Assembly: GCA_025618425.1 (NCBI GenBank)
Contig: CM046838.1
Coordinates: forward strand, 10,155,752 to 10,219,751
Direction: 5' to 3'
Length of the DNA stretch: 64,000 nucleotides
Source of the DNA: Heliocidaris tuberculata
Taxonomy: Eukaryota; Echinodermata; Echinoidea; Camarodonta; Echinometridae
Part shown: positions 23,230-34,179 of the stretch, one piece after another
Layout: each line of letters begins with the position of its first letter
How positions within the stretch are numbered: the first letter of the stretch is position 1
Program-made: the position numbers and the translations under genes
Notes under the pieces: generated by a model
Databases searched by the model: none
Told to the model about the DNA's origin: nothing
What the model saw: only the letters and a program-made list of their open reading frames with translations

Positions 23230-23821
23230 TAATAATAATAATAATAATACTATGATAATAATAGGATTTATAGGGTGCCAAATCCACTAGGCAATTAATT
23301 AAGAAGAAGGATGTGTTGCTGGTCCAACAGTTTTCTAACCAACCAGGCTCTAATGTTTTGATGAACACATTTAATTGATCTATAAAAAAAAAAAAAAAGG
23401 CTTGACTTATAATACTTGTATTGTAAAATAATGTCCTTATTATTGAATAAAATTAAATTTCAATGTTTTTTACGAAGAGTGGCACTTTATAAATGGGAAA
23501 TACACATTACACATTACATGTATGAATCAGATTGTACATTTACTCATTTTTCTAGTACCAACGCCAACCCTTGTCATTCGGGGAAACCTATTGACTAGTA
23601 AAGACATCTGCATCCACATGGATGGTGAAGTGCTGTGCTCATGCAGTACAGTTTCTCTTGGTTGTGTGGCTGTGTTTGCTGCAATTTACACATTTGGAGT
23701 CAAGTACCCACAACATGGTAAGCGGACATTGCTGTTCTACCAACACTTCCTGGCAGGACTCCATCATACGAAACCACTTCCATCTAAGGTACAGTGTTTC
23801 ATAAATATGATGTCACTTTGA
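21624..23821 (+). CDS. SAMD3-like multicopy family gene, 3' exons
   Basis: Three exons join in frame: 21624-21804 (acceptor TTTTCAAG, donor CAAG|GTAAAT, phase 0 to 1), 22951-23067 (acceptor TATGTTAG, donor TTTG|GTACAC, phase 1-1) and 23556-23821 (acceptor TTTTTCTAG, stop TGA). Landmarks: LMQNYGAADVHKDILKLIDG in exon 1, LLFPLILGEKDMSLTRYRT in exon 2, then PTLVIRGNLL, ICIHMDGEVL and a final FAAIYTFGVKYPQHGKRTL block. The P-LLLGEK...PTLVVxG...YxFxxxYP order recalls the C-terminal region of proteins annotated in fish and invertebrates as SAM domain-containing protein 3-like; that is from memory. Function is unknown. No 5' exon or SAM domain was found upstream (17-21.6 kb), so the model is partial. 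It lies antisense in an intron of the CCP gene. A tighter donor at 23020 in exon 2 breaks the frame. Confidence 0.55.
23133..23262. repeat. (AATGAT/AAT)n microsatellite
   Basis: Imperfect GATAAT/AAT repeats of about 130 bp in the last intron of the plus-strand SAMD3-like gene. Confidence 0.95.
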
Positions 23822-24637
23822 AGCCAGGATGGAAGTATGTATTTTCATTAACTCATCAGTCTTTCCATTGAGCTTAATTCATTTGGGGTTTCATAAAGAC
23901 ATTTTTAAAGGGGAATGAAACCCTGGGGGAAAATCCATTTTAATAAAAAGAGAGGATAGAGAGAAGTAAGTTAAAAAAAAGTTCCATCAAAATCGGTTAA
24001 GAAATGAGAAAGTTATGAAAGTTTGAAAAGTCTCAGTTTACTTTCTATGGCGATCCTCAAATTGGCAATGTTGCTTCAAAGTGACACGTAGAGTGAGGAC
24101 AACTCTCCATGTGTTTTCTACTCAAAATTTCATATTTTCTCCATTATCTCTAAAAAATTATGCTTGTCTTTTTGTAAACTCAACATATGTTGTGTCAAAT
24201 ACATTCCCCATGTCGCCATTTTCAAGGTTTTTGTGAACGCAATACATCATGACAATAACAAGAACATAAGATATTTCAATAATTCTGATCAGTGATTCTT
24301 AGGAACTATGTCAGAATAATCCGTAATGTCACCAAATTTACGGATATATTTTTTAAAATCAGAAGCATTTTTGTGTAAAAGATCAAAGTGGAAGAGTTCA
24401 GACATTCTACATACCAATGGCGGTAAAGCGATCATTTTATCCATGCATAATCTACGTAATTTTCAAATTATTTTGTCTGTAAAATCCAAAAGAATTTTAT
24501 TGCTATGTTGCTTCTTTGATCTAAGTTAACACTTACTGTGCCATTGTGCAATTTGGCACATATTCTACGCACATATCCCATAGAAGAGTATTTATGTAGC
24601 AAAGAGTTCAGATATAATGATAAAGCATTAAAACGTA

Positions 24638-24746
24638 CACTGCAAAAATTGGGGTGTTAAATCAACACCAACCGGTGTTCATATATGACCGACGGTCATA
24701 TATGAACACCGATTGGTGTTAATTCAACACCCTAGTTTTTGCAGTG
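24638..24746. mobile_element. 109 bp palindromic CACTG MITE
   Basis: Almost perfect inverted repeat: CACTGCAAAAATTGGGGTGT on the left, the complement on the right, centred on TATATGACCG/ACGGTCATATA. It is flanked by TA on both sides. CACTG ends suggest an EnSpm/CACTA relative. It lies about 200 bp downstream of the Thr/Ser exon at 24944 in transcript direction. Confidence 0.65.
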
Positions 24747-24943
24747 TAGCTTCCTTTGGGATCATGTCAGTAAATATCTATCTTTCACTGATAACTCACG
24801 TTATTTCAACATTCAAGTCACTTTGTCTGGTCATTTCTAACGACAAAACTCCCCAGGACCAATAAGGGGGGGGGGGGGGGGGTCAAATGCCCCTCACCTT
24901 TGGCCACTCTACTGTATTTGTGGGGAAAGGGAAAAAAGTTTAC

Positions 24944-25018
24944 CTGACAGGGTTTGATCAGTCGCTGTAGTTCTGGTAGTTGGTAATTCGCTAGGAGTGG
25001 GGCTCCCAGTTCTCGTTT
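24944..25018 (-). CDS. Thr/Ser-rich exon, type B (first of ten)
   Basis: 75 bp, phase 1-1, acceptor TTCTAACAG and donor CAG|GTAAAC. Translation starts E-TRTGSPTPSELPTTRTT and ends DQTLSG. It clearly matches the type B exons at 16760, 15342 and 13752 (ETxTxSPxxS..LxT...T...LSG), which ties this distant locus to the array 8 kb further on. High Thr/Ser/Pro suggests an O-glycosylated stalk. The isolated copy is the most diverged type B exon. Confidence 0.65.
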
Positions 25019-25099
25019 CTGTTAGAATACAAAATTACAATCCAATCTAATGTACTGATCTCTACTTATTAAAATGCTAAACAGAGAAAACCCTTTTAG

Positions 25100-26970
25100 A
25101 CTACTTGATATACATTCCTCATTCTTCATTTATAGTTTATTTTCTAGAAATTCAAGGATTTTGCTCCTGTTGTTGATAAGGGCCAGCCACAATCTTCGAC
25201 GTGCGACAATACGCCATTTCGTAAATCATTCAAATGTAATGCGCTGCCGTTTTTCAAATCCCCGATAAAAAGCTAATATTACCATCACTTGTAACGAGTT
25301 ATTGCATTTCAATAGTCAGAATGCAGATTATATGTATTAATTTTTGCTAGGTAGGGCCAACTAAAATGTTTACGCGACCTAGTAACGCTTAATGTGTGCA
25401 TTCTGACTACTGAAATATCAAAAATGGCTTGTAACAGGTGCATGCATTCTTTCGTCTCTAGGCATACGTATACACATTTGAATACATCTTGAAAATGGCC
25501 TATTAGATATTAATGAATATAGGTAATAGTGTCACATCAAATAGTCGGCTTGACATTTCATGAACCTAGAAAAGTTGCGTACACAGATTTTTTTTTTTTT
25601 TTTGGGGGGGGGTTGTTTGTTTGTTTGTTTGTTTGTTGTTGTTTTTTTTTTGTTGTTGTTGATTTGTGATATTATGTGGTCCTAGAACAATTTCAGCTTT
25701 GTTGCCCAAAGGGCAACCTTGAGCAATTTTAATAATTTGCACAAATCCCAAATGGCGCCTGATAGCCATGTTGAAACCCAACTTTTGAACTACATGTCAC
25801 AAACTAGTGTATGAAACATATATATAGGGCTTTCGAGGGACGTAGAATTCATTTCCAATGCATTTTTTTTTTTTTTTTTTTTTTGCATTTTAAGGTCACG
25901 TTTAGATCATAAAGGTCAAATAAAGGTCAAATTTGTTACATGTGTACATGAATGTGCATACGTTAAAGTTTAAAACTGTTATAGATGTCTAATGTTTAAA
26001 TGAAGGGGCTTTGGGTGTGTAGAACTAATCTCTGAGATCATTCATGTATTGGTCAGAAGGGGTCATTTCAAGGTCAAAGTTGACCTAGATATAATGAATA
26101 GTACTTTGTTTAGATATGATTTGTTTAGTTTCTTTACGTTTTAGTTGAATGTTGAATTACTAAAAATACATTACATTACGTCGTATGACTCGAGGTGCTA
26201 CAGTTCAGGATGTCCATAGAACCTATGCATAGTACTGACGTCTGTGACAGTCTTGTTGGGCTGTTGATGATGTAGTAATGCACTTGGACAAGTGGACTAT
26301 CATTTGGCTTGCATTACCGGTAATGATCGATTGTTACTGAGATTCTGAAGCTTTTACATCATTTTTATTGTACATCAAGTTAACAGATAGCGTCAGCATA
26401 AGTTATTCTCCGCCATACATTTACGTCTCACTCATTATGCTCATATGGATATCCAAGTAGGCAAAATCTGTCACTGGCTAATTGAGTAATAACGCAGCCC
26501 TTTAAGTTGTAGAAATAAACATCTGGTATTATAATAAGATGATGCATTTCCTTTTAATTGTTCAGATACACAAATAATATTATTGCTGATGAGAGGTGAT
26601 CGACAGGAAAACATGGAAATCTTCCCAATGGATGATACTGGAATGTATCTCTACTATCCGAGAACAAAAAATCCCTTTACAGTATATTTTTCAGATGTCT
26701 CAAAAATTAATGTCTAGGTGCATGTTGAAAAGCCATGTAAAATATCATGATTGTGGATTTCTTCTGCCACTTTTGATTGAAATTTGTATGTTAACTATAT
26801 GTGAGATAGTCTGATCTGGATTGTTGCAATTATTGTGCAAACTTTCAGTTTCAGATATACTTTGCAGACCTGGTATGTAGATTATTATTATGACTATGCA
26901 GTTTCCATGCAGGAAAGCCCATGTGTTCATCACGGGTTGTGGTGTTGGGAAGGTAGAGTCTATAGTTTAA
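25100..26970. other. Intron of the CCP gene, repeat debris
   Basis: An inverted repeat around 25290-25430 (TTTCAATAGTCAGAATGCA arms), T-runs and GTTT repeats at 25580-25660, and an AGGTCA-rich stretch at 25890-26095. No exon recognised. Confidence 0.4.
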
Positions 26971-26973
26971 TAC

Positions 26974-27386
26974 AATATAAAGGACTATAGAAAGGTTTAC
27001 GGTTTATCACCATGTGATAGTCCTGAAAAGGACTGTTTGTGATCTTTCGTGAGTTTTGGAAGCTCTTAAAAGAACTGTTATCGACTGGTGGATATGCTCC
27101 CCGTAGAGCTGAGTAAGATGATCTTTGAATGTTTTCATGGTGGAAAGATTCTAGAAAGGTTTACGGTTTATCACCATGTGATAGTCCTGAAAAGGACTGT
27201 TTGTGATCTTTCGTGAGTTTTGGAAGCTCGTAAAAGAACTGTTATCGACTGGTGGATATGCTCCCCGTAGAGCTGAGTAAGATGATCTTTGAATGTTTTG
27301 ATGGTGGAAGGATTATAGAAAGGTTTACGGTTTATCACCATGTGATAGTCCTGGAAACATTCAAAGATCATCTTAATATAAAGGAC
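26974..27386. repeat. 164 bp minisatellite (2.3 units) with 12 bp direct flanks
   Basis: Units start AAAGGTTTACGGTTTATCAC at 26991, 27155 and 27319. The last unit breaks off into an inverted piece (ACATTCAAAGATCATCTT). AATATAAAGGAC occurs on both sides (26974-26985 and 27375-27386). Confidence 0.6.
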
Positions 27387-27411
27387 CTTCCCTTGGCGAA
27401 TTTGATGATCT

Positions 27412-27568
27412 GGGTGCCATTGCATAAAGACTTACTATTATAGTAACTTTGCCATCAATGGTAACTACCATGGTAACTTGCTCAAGAGCCAATCAAAATC
27501 CAGTATTCCATGAAAAGTTACTATAATAGCAAAGTTACTATAATAGCAAGTTTTATGCAACGGCACCC
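27412..27568. mobile_element. Foldback MITE (GGGTGCC...GGCACCC)
   Basis: The left arm GGGTGCCATTGCATAAA and TTACTATTATAGTAACTTTG are matched by inverted copies on the right. It directly abuts another MITE at 27570. Confidence 0.6.
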
Positions 27569-27569
27569 T

Positions 27570-27717
27570 GGGCCCCGTAACACAAAGGCTTGCAATCAAT
27601 CGCTAATCTAGATCATTGTCTCATGAACATCTCGTTCAAAATGATGACCCCTAAATACCAATCAAAACGGCCGTTTCAAATCTGCGATTGATTGCAAACC
27701 TTTGTATTAAGGGCACC
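27570..27717. mobile_element. Foldback MITE (GGGCCCCGTAAC...GGGCACC)
   Basis: A ~34 bp inverted terminus: left contains ACAAAGGCTTGCAATCAATC, right contains its complement (GATTGATTGCAAACCTTTGT). No coding content. Confidence 0.6.
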
Positions 27718-28060
27718 GATCTCTACGTAAATCTTACTTGGAGATCAATGGTTAAGGGACCCTTGCCTTCCAACCATACCAGATAAGTCGGAACATCGTC
27801 TCAATGTCCACCATGTTGCCTGAGTTTGATGGTTCGTCATAACCAAAGTAAGTGTTTCGTTTCCGTCAAATATAACTCGTGGTATTATGAATACTGTAGA
27901 ACGGAATAGTCATCCATGAATCCTTACAACACGATAAAAACTACTTTCGAATCACGTGATCTATCGCATGTAATTACATGTACATCTGTGCGCGTCGGTC
28001 TGCTCAGACTTCGCTACGACTTTTAATCGCTAGGTACACAAAGTTCTACACAACACTGAA

Positions 28061-28553
28061 AATGCCAAGACCAAGGAGAAAGCCAACCCCAGCGGAGGAG
28101 AAGGATAAATGCCCAAGCCCTCCCCTCCTGCTGGAGACCCCGAACACAGTGAGGCAGAGGAATGGGAAGTGCCTGCTGAGCCTGAGCTAACACAGGATGA
28201 TCCTGACCTAGAGGAGGAGGACCAAAAAGAGGAGGAAATGGGGGAGGATGGGGAGCCTGCTGCTGCTGCGTCTGGTTCTGCTTCCAGGAAGGGGAAGGAA
28301 AAGGCCTACCCATTTGAACAGGAGAAGAAAGATGACTTTACTAACTGGTTGGAGGAAACCCCATGCCTCTATGACAGGAGACACCATGATCACAAGAAGA
28401 ACGCCAAGAAAACAAGACTTTTGACTGAGAAAGCTGCAGCATATGAGGCCTGCAAAGTCAAGCCGCTTCTCAACTTCACGAAGACAGGTTTTGGAAACTG
28501 ACTGATGTCGCCAAGCAGAAAGATAAGGGCTTAAGTCCGAAAGGCATGATAAA
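28061..28553 (+). pseudogene. MADF/Myb-SANT-like gene relic (Harbinger/PIF type)
   Basis: Starts MPRPRRKPTPAEEKDKC, shifts frame near 28110, continues through a Glu-rich linker (EEEDQKEEEMGEDGE) to YPFEQEKKDDFTNWLEETPC, LYDRRHHDHKKNAKKTRLLT and EKAAAYEACKVKPLL. A second shift near 28470 restores RFWKLTDVAKQKDKGLSPKG before TGA. W-L..xP.LYD...HHDxKN..KK..LL.EKA is the MADF DNA-binding signature, often the second ORF of Harbinger/PIF transposons. At least two frameshifts make it non-functional unless introns or sequence errors intervene. No TIRs or transposase partner were seen nearby. Confidence 0.55.
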
Positions 28554-28593
28554 AAAATTAAGATTGTGCTGAAGGTTACAAAAGTGTGTAGTG

Positions 28594-28626
28594 CATGGTA
28601 GTGTCTCTTCGAGAGACACTACCATG
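28594..28626. repeat. Perfect 15-bp-stem hairpin
   Basis: CATGGTAGTGTCTCT, loop TCG, AGAGACACTACCATG: no mismatch. It lies between the MADF relic and the AACGGT-rich block. No downstream gene supports a terminator role; it may be the tip of a foldback element. Confidence 0.7.
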
Positions 28627-28634
28627 TACGAGTA

Positions 28635-28850
28635 CGAGACCGTCGTAGACGGTTTTAGACCGTTGTTGACCGTAGTAACGACCGTTACACACCGTTGCAG
28701 ACCATTACACACCGTAATAACAACAGCTACAAACGGTTACAGATCGTTACATACCGTAGTAACGACCGTTACAAACTGTTACAAACACCCGACGGTCATG
28801 TTACCGACTTCAAAAGTCATAACGGTAGGCAAGGTAGGTCGACCGTAGCT
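28635..28850. repeat. Degenerate ACCGTTAC/GTAACGGT-type repeat block
   Basis: About 15 copies of ACCGTTA, ACGGT or near variants in 215 bp, in both orientations. The unit contains the animal Myb site core (YAACGG). No coding frame. Confidence 0.5.
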
Positions 28851-28889
28851 CTAGTGTGAGAGCACCATTTAGAGCTATATTATCAGTCA

Positions 28890-30080
28890 GGGAGATAGCC
28901 GAATCTTATGACGTCCCGTAATCCCGCGTTTTAGGGTACACTGAAGCGCAAGAGAGAGCGAGAGAGAGGGAGAGAGAGGGAGAGAAAGAAATATACACAC
29001 ACGTATACACAGAGCTCCGCATCGAGCGGGATGGCGGAGGCCCGCACACAGTAACATGCACACACGTATGGTGTGTATGGTGTACACACAGCCTATGCAT
29101 AGGGCATTACAGGCACAGTGCGTTTCGTTGCATCGCTGCAGCAAACTAAGAACGCCTTGAACGAATCTGTGTCACGCAGATTCAAAAAATACATTTTCGA
29201 ATGTTTCCATCCTTCAATTACGAATTTTCCACATGGCTTGTGAATCCTGATTTTTGGAGGAGATAAACTTTATTTATCTATCTTTCATTGACTGAAATTT
29301 CAACATCACCTTTCCATGAGAGTTTTTTGTGGTGAATGTTTAAAGATATGTATGTCAAAACGGTGTAGGATTGCCATTCACTTTATACATGAAGATCAAC
29401 GGTCAGAAAGCGGTGAAAGGTCATGAATGATTCATTGAGGCCAATCGTCCCTTTTGTTGGGGACTTTGATCATTCCCGAAAACTCGGGAGTCTCCCTGAC
29501 TGGTTATAGCACTGCTCAGCTATGTTATGACACTGCAAAGTTATCTTATGGCATACCAAGCTATTAAAGGCTCCTCCTGAATTACAGACTGGCGAAAAGC
29601 CACTGTAATTGATTAAATCAGTCTTGCCTCCGTACGTTTTTTCCCCGTTTTTTGGCGTAGAAAATCGTATCATGCGAGAACCTTAAGTCAATGTAAGTTA
29701 CGCCGTGCCTTCTATTGTCTATTTTGTATTGCCCAATATTTAATGAATGCGCTCTTAATATATGTAAGGACTTTGAAAAAGAATGAACTCCACCAATTCT
29801 GTGTAAATAATGTCGAAGTATTCTATAAAATATTCAATGTTGTTTCCACCAACAAGATTCAAAATGAACAATATCTTAATTGGGTGGGTCCAGAGGCCGA
29901 AGTGACACATGAATTGTTTTAAGCATCGAGATTGTAGAAAAAAATATCAATTAACCTGTAACCTAGTCGACAAATAGTCGATAATTCAGGCCTATACGCA
30001 GGGCTATACAGTGCGAGTAGGAAAATTACACTTTTTAAAATTTCCATCGTTTGTAGAATTTGAAGTATGAAATAATTTGA
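28890..30080. other. Non-coding stretch
   Basis: GAGAGA and ACAC microsatellites at 28950-29060, then AT-rich sequence without recognisable features. Confidence 0.4.
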
Positions 30081-30083
30081 CAT

Positions 30084-30990
30084 GCACTGTAAAAAATAAT
30101 ATGCCCATAGGTAAATTTTACTTATTTTTCCCATGTAGAATTTACTTAAAAACATAAGTTTTCCCACTCGATATAAGTCTTACTAACTCAGACTTTCAAT
30201 TTAGTAGAATATACGTGAAATTTTAAAGTAAAATTAAATACAAAAGAACATTCAAGTAATTTCAACTTGTATTAATTTAGTAATGTTAACTCAAAGTAAT
30301 AACTTATACGTATACTTAAACAATTCATGTTGATTGTATTTATCTTTTTTTTAAAGTAAAGACTGATGCAGTGCGTAATATAAGTATTATCATAAATCAT
30401 GAATATTCTTTTAGACCAAATTATTATATTTTTCTAACTAAAACCTTGTGTGTGTGTGTGTGGTTTAATGAAAATTTAAGTATTTTAAAATATTTCCTAA
30501 TTCATTTAAGCAAGGATAAGAAGATCAGACAATTTTTTAATTGTCACTCAATTCAAAACAAATCAAAACTTGATATTTCTGGAAAATTGTCAACCAATTT
30601 TCTTTTTAAGATGCTGCGATCAAGTGTATATAAAATTCGGATCCCTTTCAGTCGATGTCAAATTAAAGCGAATGTAATAGTGTTTGCTGGTGATGGTGGT
30701 AGATATTACTGGCTGAAACCTGAATTAAAATAGTGTCAGTGAATGGTAGATGGGTACAAGTTTAATCATGTCATACGATTGTTTTTAATCATGATTACAA
30801 TACTAAATTATTTACGTTAATGTAACTCAATTTAACTGAGTAAAAATTTATTAGGCACAATGAGTAAAAATTTATTAAGCGCAATAAGTAAATTCTACTT
30901 AAAATTCCCTGTTACAAATACTTAAAATAATCAAGGCAATTTGTTGAAGAACGTTTTTTTGAGTAATTTCAACGATTTTTTAAAAAGTGT
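30084..30990. repeat. AAGTAA/TTACTT-rich segment, possible CACTG-ended element
   Basis: Dense AAGTAA, TTTACTTA and TTACTCA motifs in both orientations. Ends CACTGTAAAAAAT (30085) and, inverted, CACTTTTTAAAAAATC (30990) look like weak TIRs. The 120-codon ORF inside (30371-30733) has no recognisable domain. Confidence 0.4.
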
Positions 30991-31009
30991 ATACCAGTAC
31001 AAACAATTT

Positions 31010-31215
31010 TCCCGCTTCTTTTGGTTTGGGGGGGGGGGGGGGAATCCCGGCCTGTGCTCCCCCCTCCCCTTTGAAAGAAAACTATTGTTTGTGCCCCTCC
31101 CCCCTTTTTAGAACGGAAACACTTTTTTTGTCAAAGAATTATGGAGGGAAACCGAACCCCCCCCCCCCAAAAAAAAAAATAAATAAATACAAAAAATACT
31201 GGATCCGCCCCTGAA
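31010..31215. repeat. Poly-G/C element fragment
   Basis: GGGGGGGGGG, CCCCCCTCCCCTTTG, CCCCCCCCCCAAAAAA and a closing TGGATCCGCCCCTGAAC: the same GC-rich closing motif as other family members. Similar short fragments occur at 2868-2935, 14065-14150 and 15660-15745. Confidence 0.45.
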
Positions 31216-31867
31216 CTTGGATATCTTGGTAAAACATCTCTCTATTTGACTGCAAAAGAAGCCAAATCCAGGCTTTGGTGGTATGGAGTCGATTGTGTAA
31301 CGATCTTGAACGTAACATATGTGGTGCAAAACCGTCAAATTCAAATTACAATGAATATTAATTTGAAGTCGGAGGTGTTGTATAATTTTTTTTTTAAAGT
31401 TTGGTTATTGTTTCGATTGCTCATTGCTGGTCTTGATGCATTTTTAGTGCAATCGACTGAAAGATTTTTTTTCAAGATATCCAATAACCAACAACCCCCC
31501 CCCCCAAAAAAAAAAAAAAAATCAAAAAAAAAAAAAAAATCAAACGTATTCATATTTGTATTTAGATTTGTATTTGAAATGAAGGTTAGGTAATATTATA
31601 ACATCAAATCCATGACGTTATTGTATCATCTCCGAAACCAAGAAAGACCTTAAGTTGACGCAAGTGTGATTTTTACAAAATACACCTTATTTTACCCCTG
31701 TGGAGTCAACTGTGAAGAGTTGCCCAACCAAATGGTACCAAAAGAGGCTGAAGGAGTGACTCTACTATAAGTATGTTATTTTATTTCATATTTGCAGCTC
31801 GATCTTGAAACAATAGCCACTTTTTTTCTGACTCATATTGTATAGTATTGCATGAAGTAGCATAGCT

Positions 31868-32373
31868 TTAAAGGGAAAGTTCACCCCAAAGATTACTTGA
31901 GTTTAAAAAATGCAGAAAAAATAAAGAAAAATATTGGCGAAAGTTTGGACAAAATCCGTTAAAGAATAACGGAGTTATGGACTTTTGAAGTTTTGATTTT
32001 GTGACGTCACATGCGAGCAGCTCCTCCATTATGTAATGTGATAAATATTCCATAAAATACAGTTTTCTCAGAAAATTTAGAATATTTTCGTCTGTGCATT
32101 TGATATATTGTCAGAAATGTTATTCAATACTAGATTCTGAAAAGAAACAATATTAATTTATCGTGGAACGTAAAAAAAAAGGTGAATATATGGAATATTT
32201 ATTACATGACCAATGGGCAGCTGCTCGCATGTGACGTCACGAATCCAAAACTTTAAATAGTCATAACTCTTTTATTATTTGACCGATTTTCATCAAACCT
32301 TCGCCAATATTTTTCTTTATTTTTTCTGCATTTTTTAAACTCTAGTAATCTTTAGGGTGAACTTTCCCTTTAA
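31868..32373. mobile_element. ~500 bp foldback MITE with TTAA target duplication
   Basis: Arms of 90 bp or more: left TTAAAGGGAAAGTTCACCCC, then CAGAAAAAATAAAGAAAAAT; the right end is the near-exact complement. Both borders are TTAA, the target of piggyBac and Kolobok-type transposases. Inner arms also match (TGTGACGTCACATGCGAGCA). Confidence 0.7.
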
Positions 32374-32374
32374 T

Positions 32375-32745
32375 GACGCAAACCGTACCGTACCGGAAGT
32401 GGTTATGGAACGAGCGCGCTAAATTACATGTTATTTATTCACGTACTGCATGAGTTTATTAGCAATACAGTGTAGTGCAGTGATCGAGAGCTCCATTGAG
32501 CGTGATGATATCAGCCGAGCCCAGGGCGCGATAGTCGTGTTGAATAGCGCGCCAAATTCCTCACCTAACCGTAACGTATCATCCCCCCCCCCCCCGGATT
32601 CGAGCGCGAAGCGTACCGAATACGTACCTTCGAGGTACGCTTCCCAATTAAGCGCCTGAACGCTCCCTTTCTAACCATCCTGGCACGGTACGCTACGGCA
32701 CGGTTCGCTTCAAAAAAACAGGGCCTAAAGACCCTTTTCGACTTT
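32375..32745. repeat. GC-rich repeat with TACCGT/ACGGTACG motifs
   Basis: GCAAACCGTACCGTACCGGA at the left and CACGGTACGCTACGGCACGG...AAACAGGGCC at the right, with a C-run between. It adjoins the TTAA MITE. Likely a DNA transposon fragment; no protein. Confidence 0.4.
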
Positions 32746-33078
32746 CTAGATTTATGCTGTACCAGAGGATCATGTCTCAAGATTCAAAATGTTACTGCTT
32801 AATTTTAAAAAAAAAACCTTCCATCTGCTAACCTAGGTATTCCATGATAAAACGTTACGCATTAAAGCTTTTCCCATTGTTGCCATTATGAATAAAATAA
32901 TAATAATAAAATAATAAAATAATTGTAAATTATCTTCATCATTCCTTGTGGAAAAAAGAGGAAATTCCACAAATGTTTCCCTATTCACCCTTATAGTTCC
33001 TATTCACCCAGTTTGATAGGTAGGCATATCCCAAATAAGCGTAAATGTTTAACCTGTGTTCTTTATTTAATTACTTAC

Positions 33079-33184
33079 CTCCAACCGCACCATGGATGAG
33101 GGATGAAATCCAAAGAATGAGGAGAAACTGGACAACCGAAGCGGTTGGTCCGTTATTATTCTTCATTTTCCTTCTGCCAAGCCA
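33079..33184 (-). CDS. Start exon with signal peptide, mucin-like/CCP gene
   Basis: The exon runs from acceptor ...CTCCTAG to donor GGAG|GTAAGT. ATG is at 33166-33164 and opens 29 codons plus one base (phase 1). The peptide begins MKNNNGPTASV, continues with a hydrophobic core VVQFLLILWISSLI and a small-residue end HGAVG, a textbook signal peptide with cleavage likely near HGA/VG. The split codon begins with G; joined to the AA of the next Thr/Ser exon it gives Glu. Signal-peptide exons ending in phase 1 are typical of genes built by shuffling symmetric extracellular modules. It is the only good start found for the downstream phase 1 exons. The intron to the next recognised exon is about 8 kb and could hide further exons. 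Confidence 0.62.
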
Positions 33185-34179
33185 CTAGGAGTAAAAGGAC
33201 AAATGTTGGTCAAGATATTCGATAACGAAATTGATCTATGCACCTAACACAATTTTGTTTCCCCCTAAATGGACACTAACGTAATGAGTATATGAAAATA
33301 TGTCTATATCAAAACAGTCAACACAAATTCTGAACACTCCGATTACGATTGGTAAAGGGTAGGCCAAGTGAACTATTTTCACACAGACAATATACAAAGA
33401 AATTTGAAATCGCGACATTAACAGTGAAATAATATACCTGTTATTCAAAATGACGGTTATGATGATGATGATGATGATGAAAGTTATGTACAAAACCAAA
33501 ATTTAGATATTCGAAAATGTAGTGATTGTTATAGGACGCACAATAAGAACTAAATGGGATTATGTTGCCGTCAAAACCAAATTATCTTGTTCATTGCAAA
33601 CACGAGTCACGACGCGTTTCATTTCTAGGAGGGTAAAAACATAGTTCATTTTCCCATGTCAACATGGTCAAAGTATATATACAATGACGAGCGCTTTTCA
33701 TGGACGCCAACCATTCGAAAATAACTCAACTTAAAGACTTTTGGACTAAACTGTTTACGTTTGAATAGGGTATTGTGGAAAATATGAAACTCTATGCATA
33801 TTGGCATAATTAGCAAAGTAAATACGATGAAACCAAATTTCATTTCCTGTAATCTACAATGACTTTCGTGTTTGTTCACAGCTTTAATTGTTTACAATAT
33901 GGGTTAATGATATCATCGGGGAATTCCAGATAAATCTACCAAAAAATGAAATATGTTACCGCGCTTTCAATAAACATAATAATGATAATAAGATTGCACC
34001 AATACAAGTACTGTACAATCTATTTGCATTAGGTAATTAACAGAACAAAAAATATTTGTAATAGGAGAGCAGCGGTTGATTTACTTCAATGTTTTTTTTA
34101 CTCGTCCTTGGACCTAAAATTCAGGTGGGCTTTCGCAATCGAGCGAATGTAAAGGAAGTATGACAGAATAAGGATTCAC

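Noticed and set aside
28594..28626. Rho-independent-type terminator
   Set aside because: Perfect hairpin, but no T-tract, and the context is eukaryotic.
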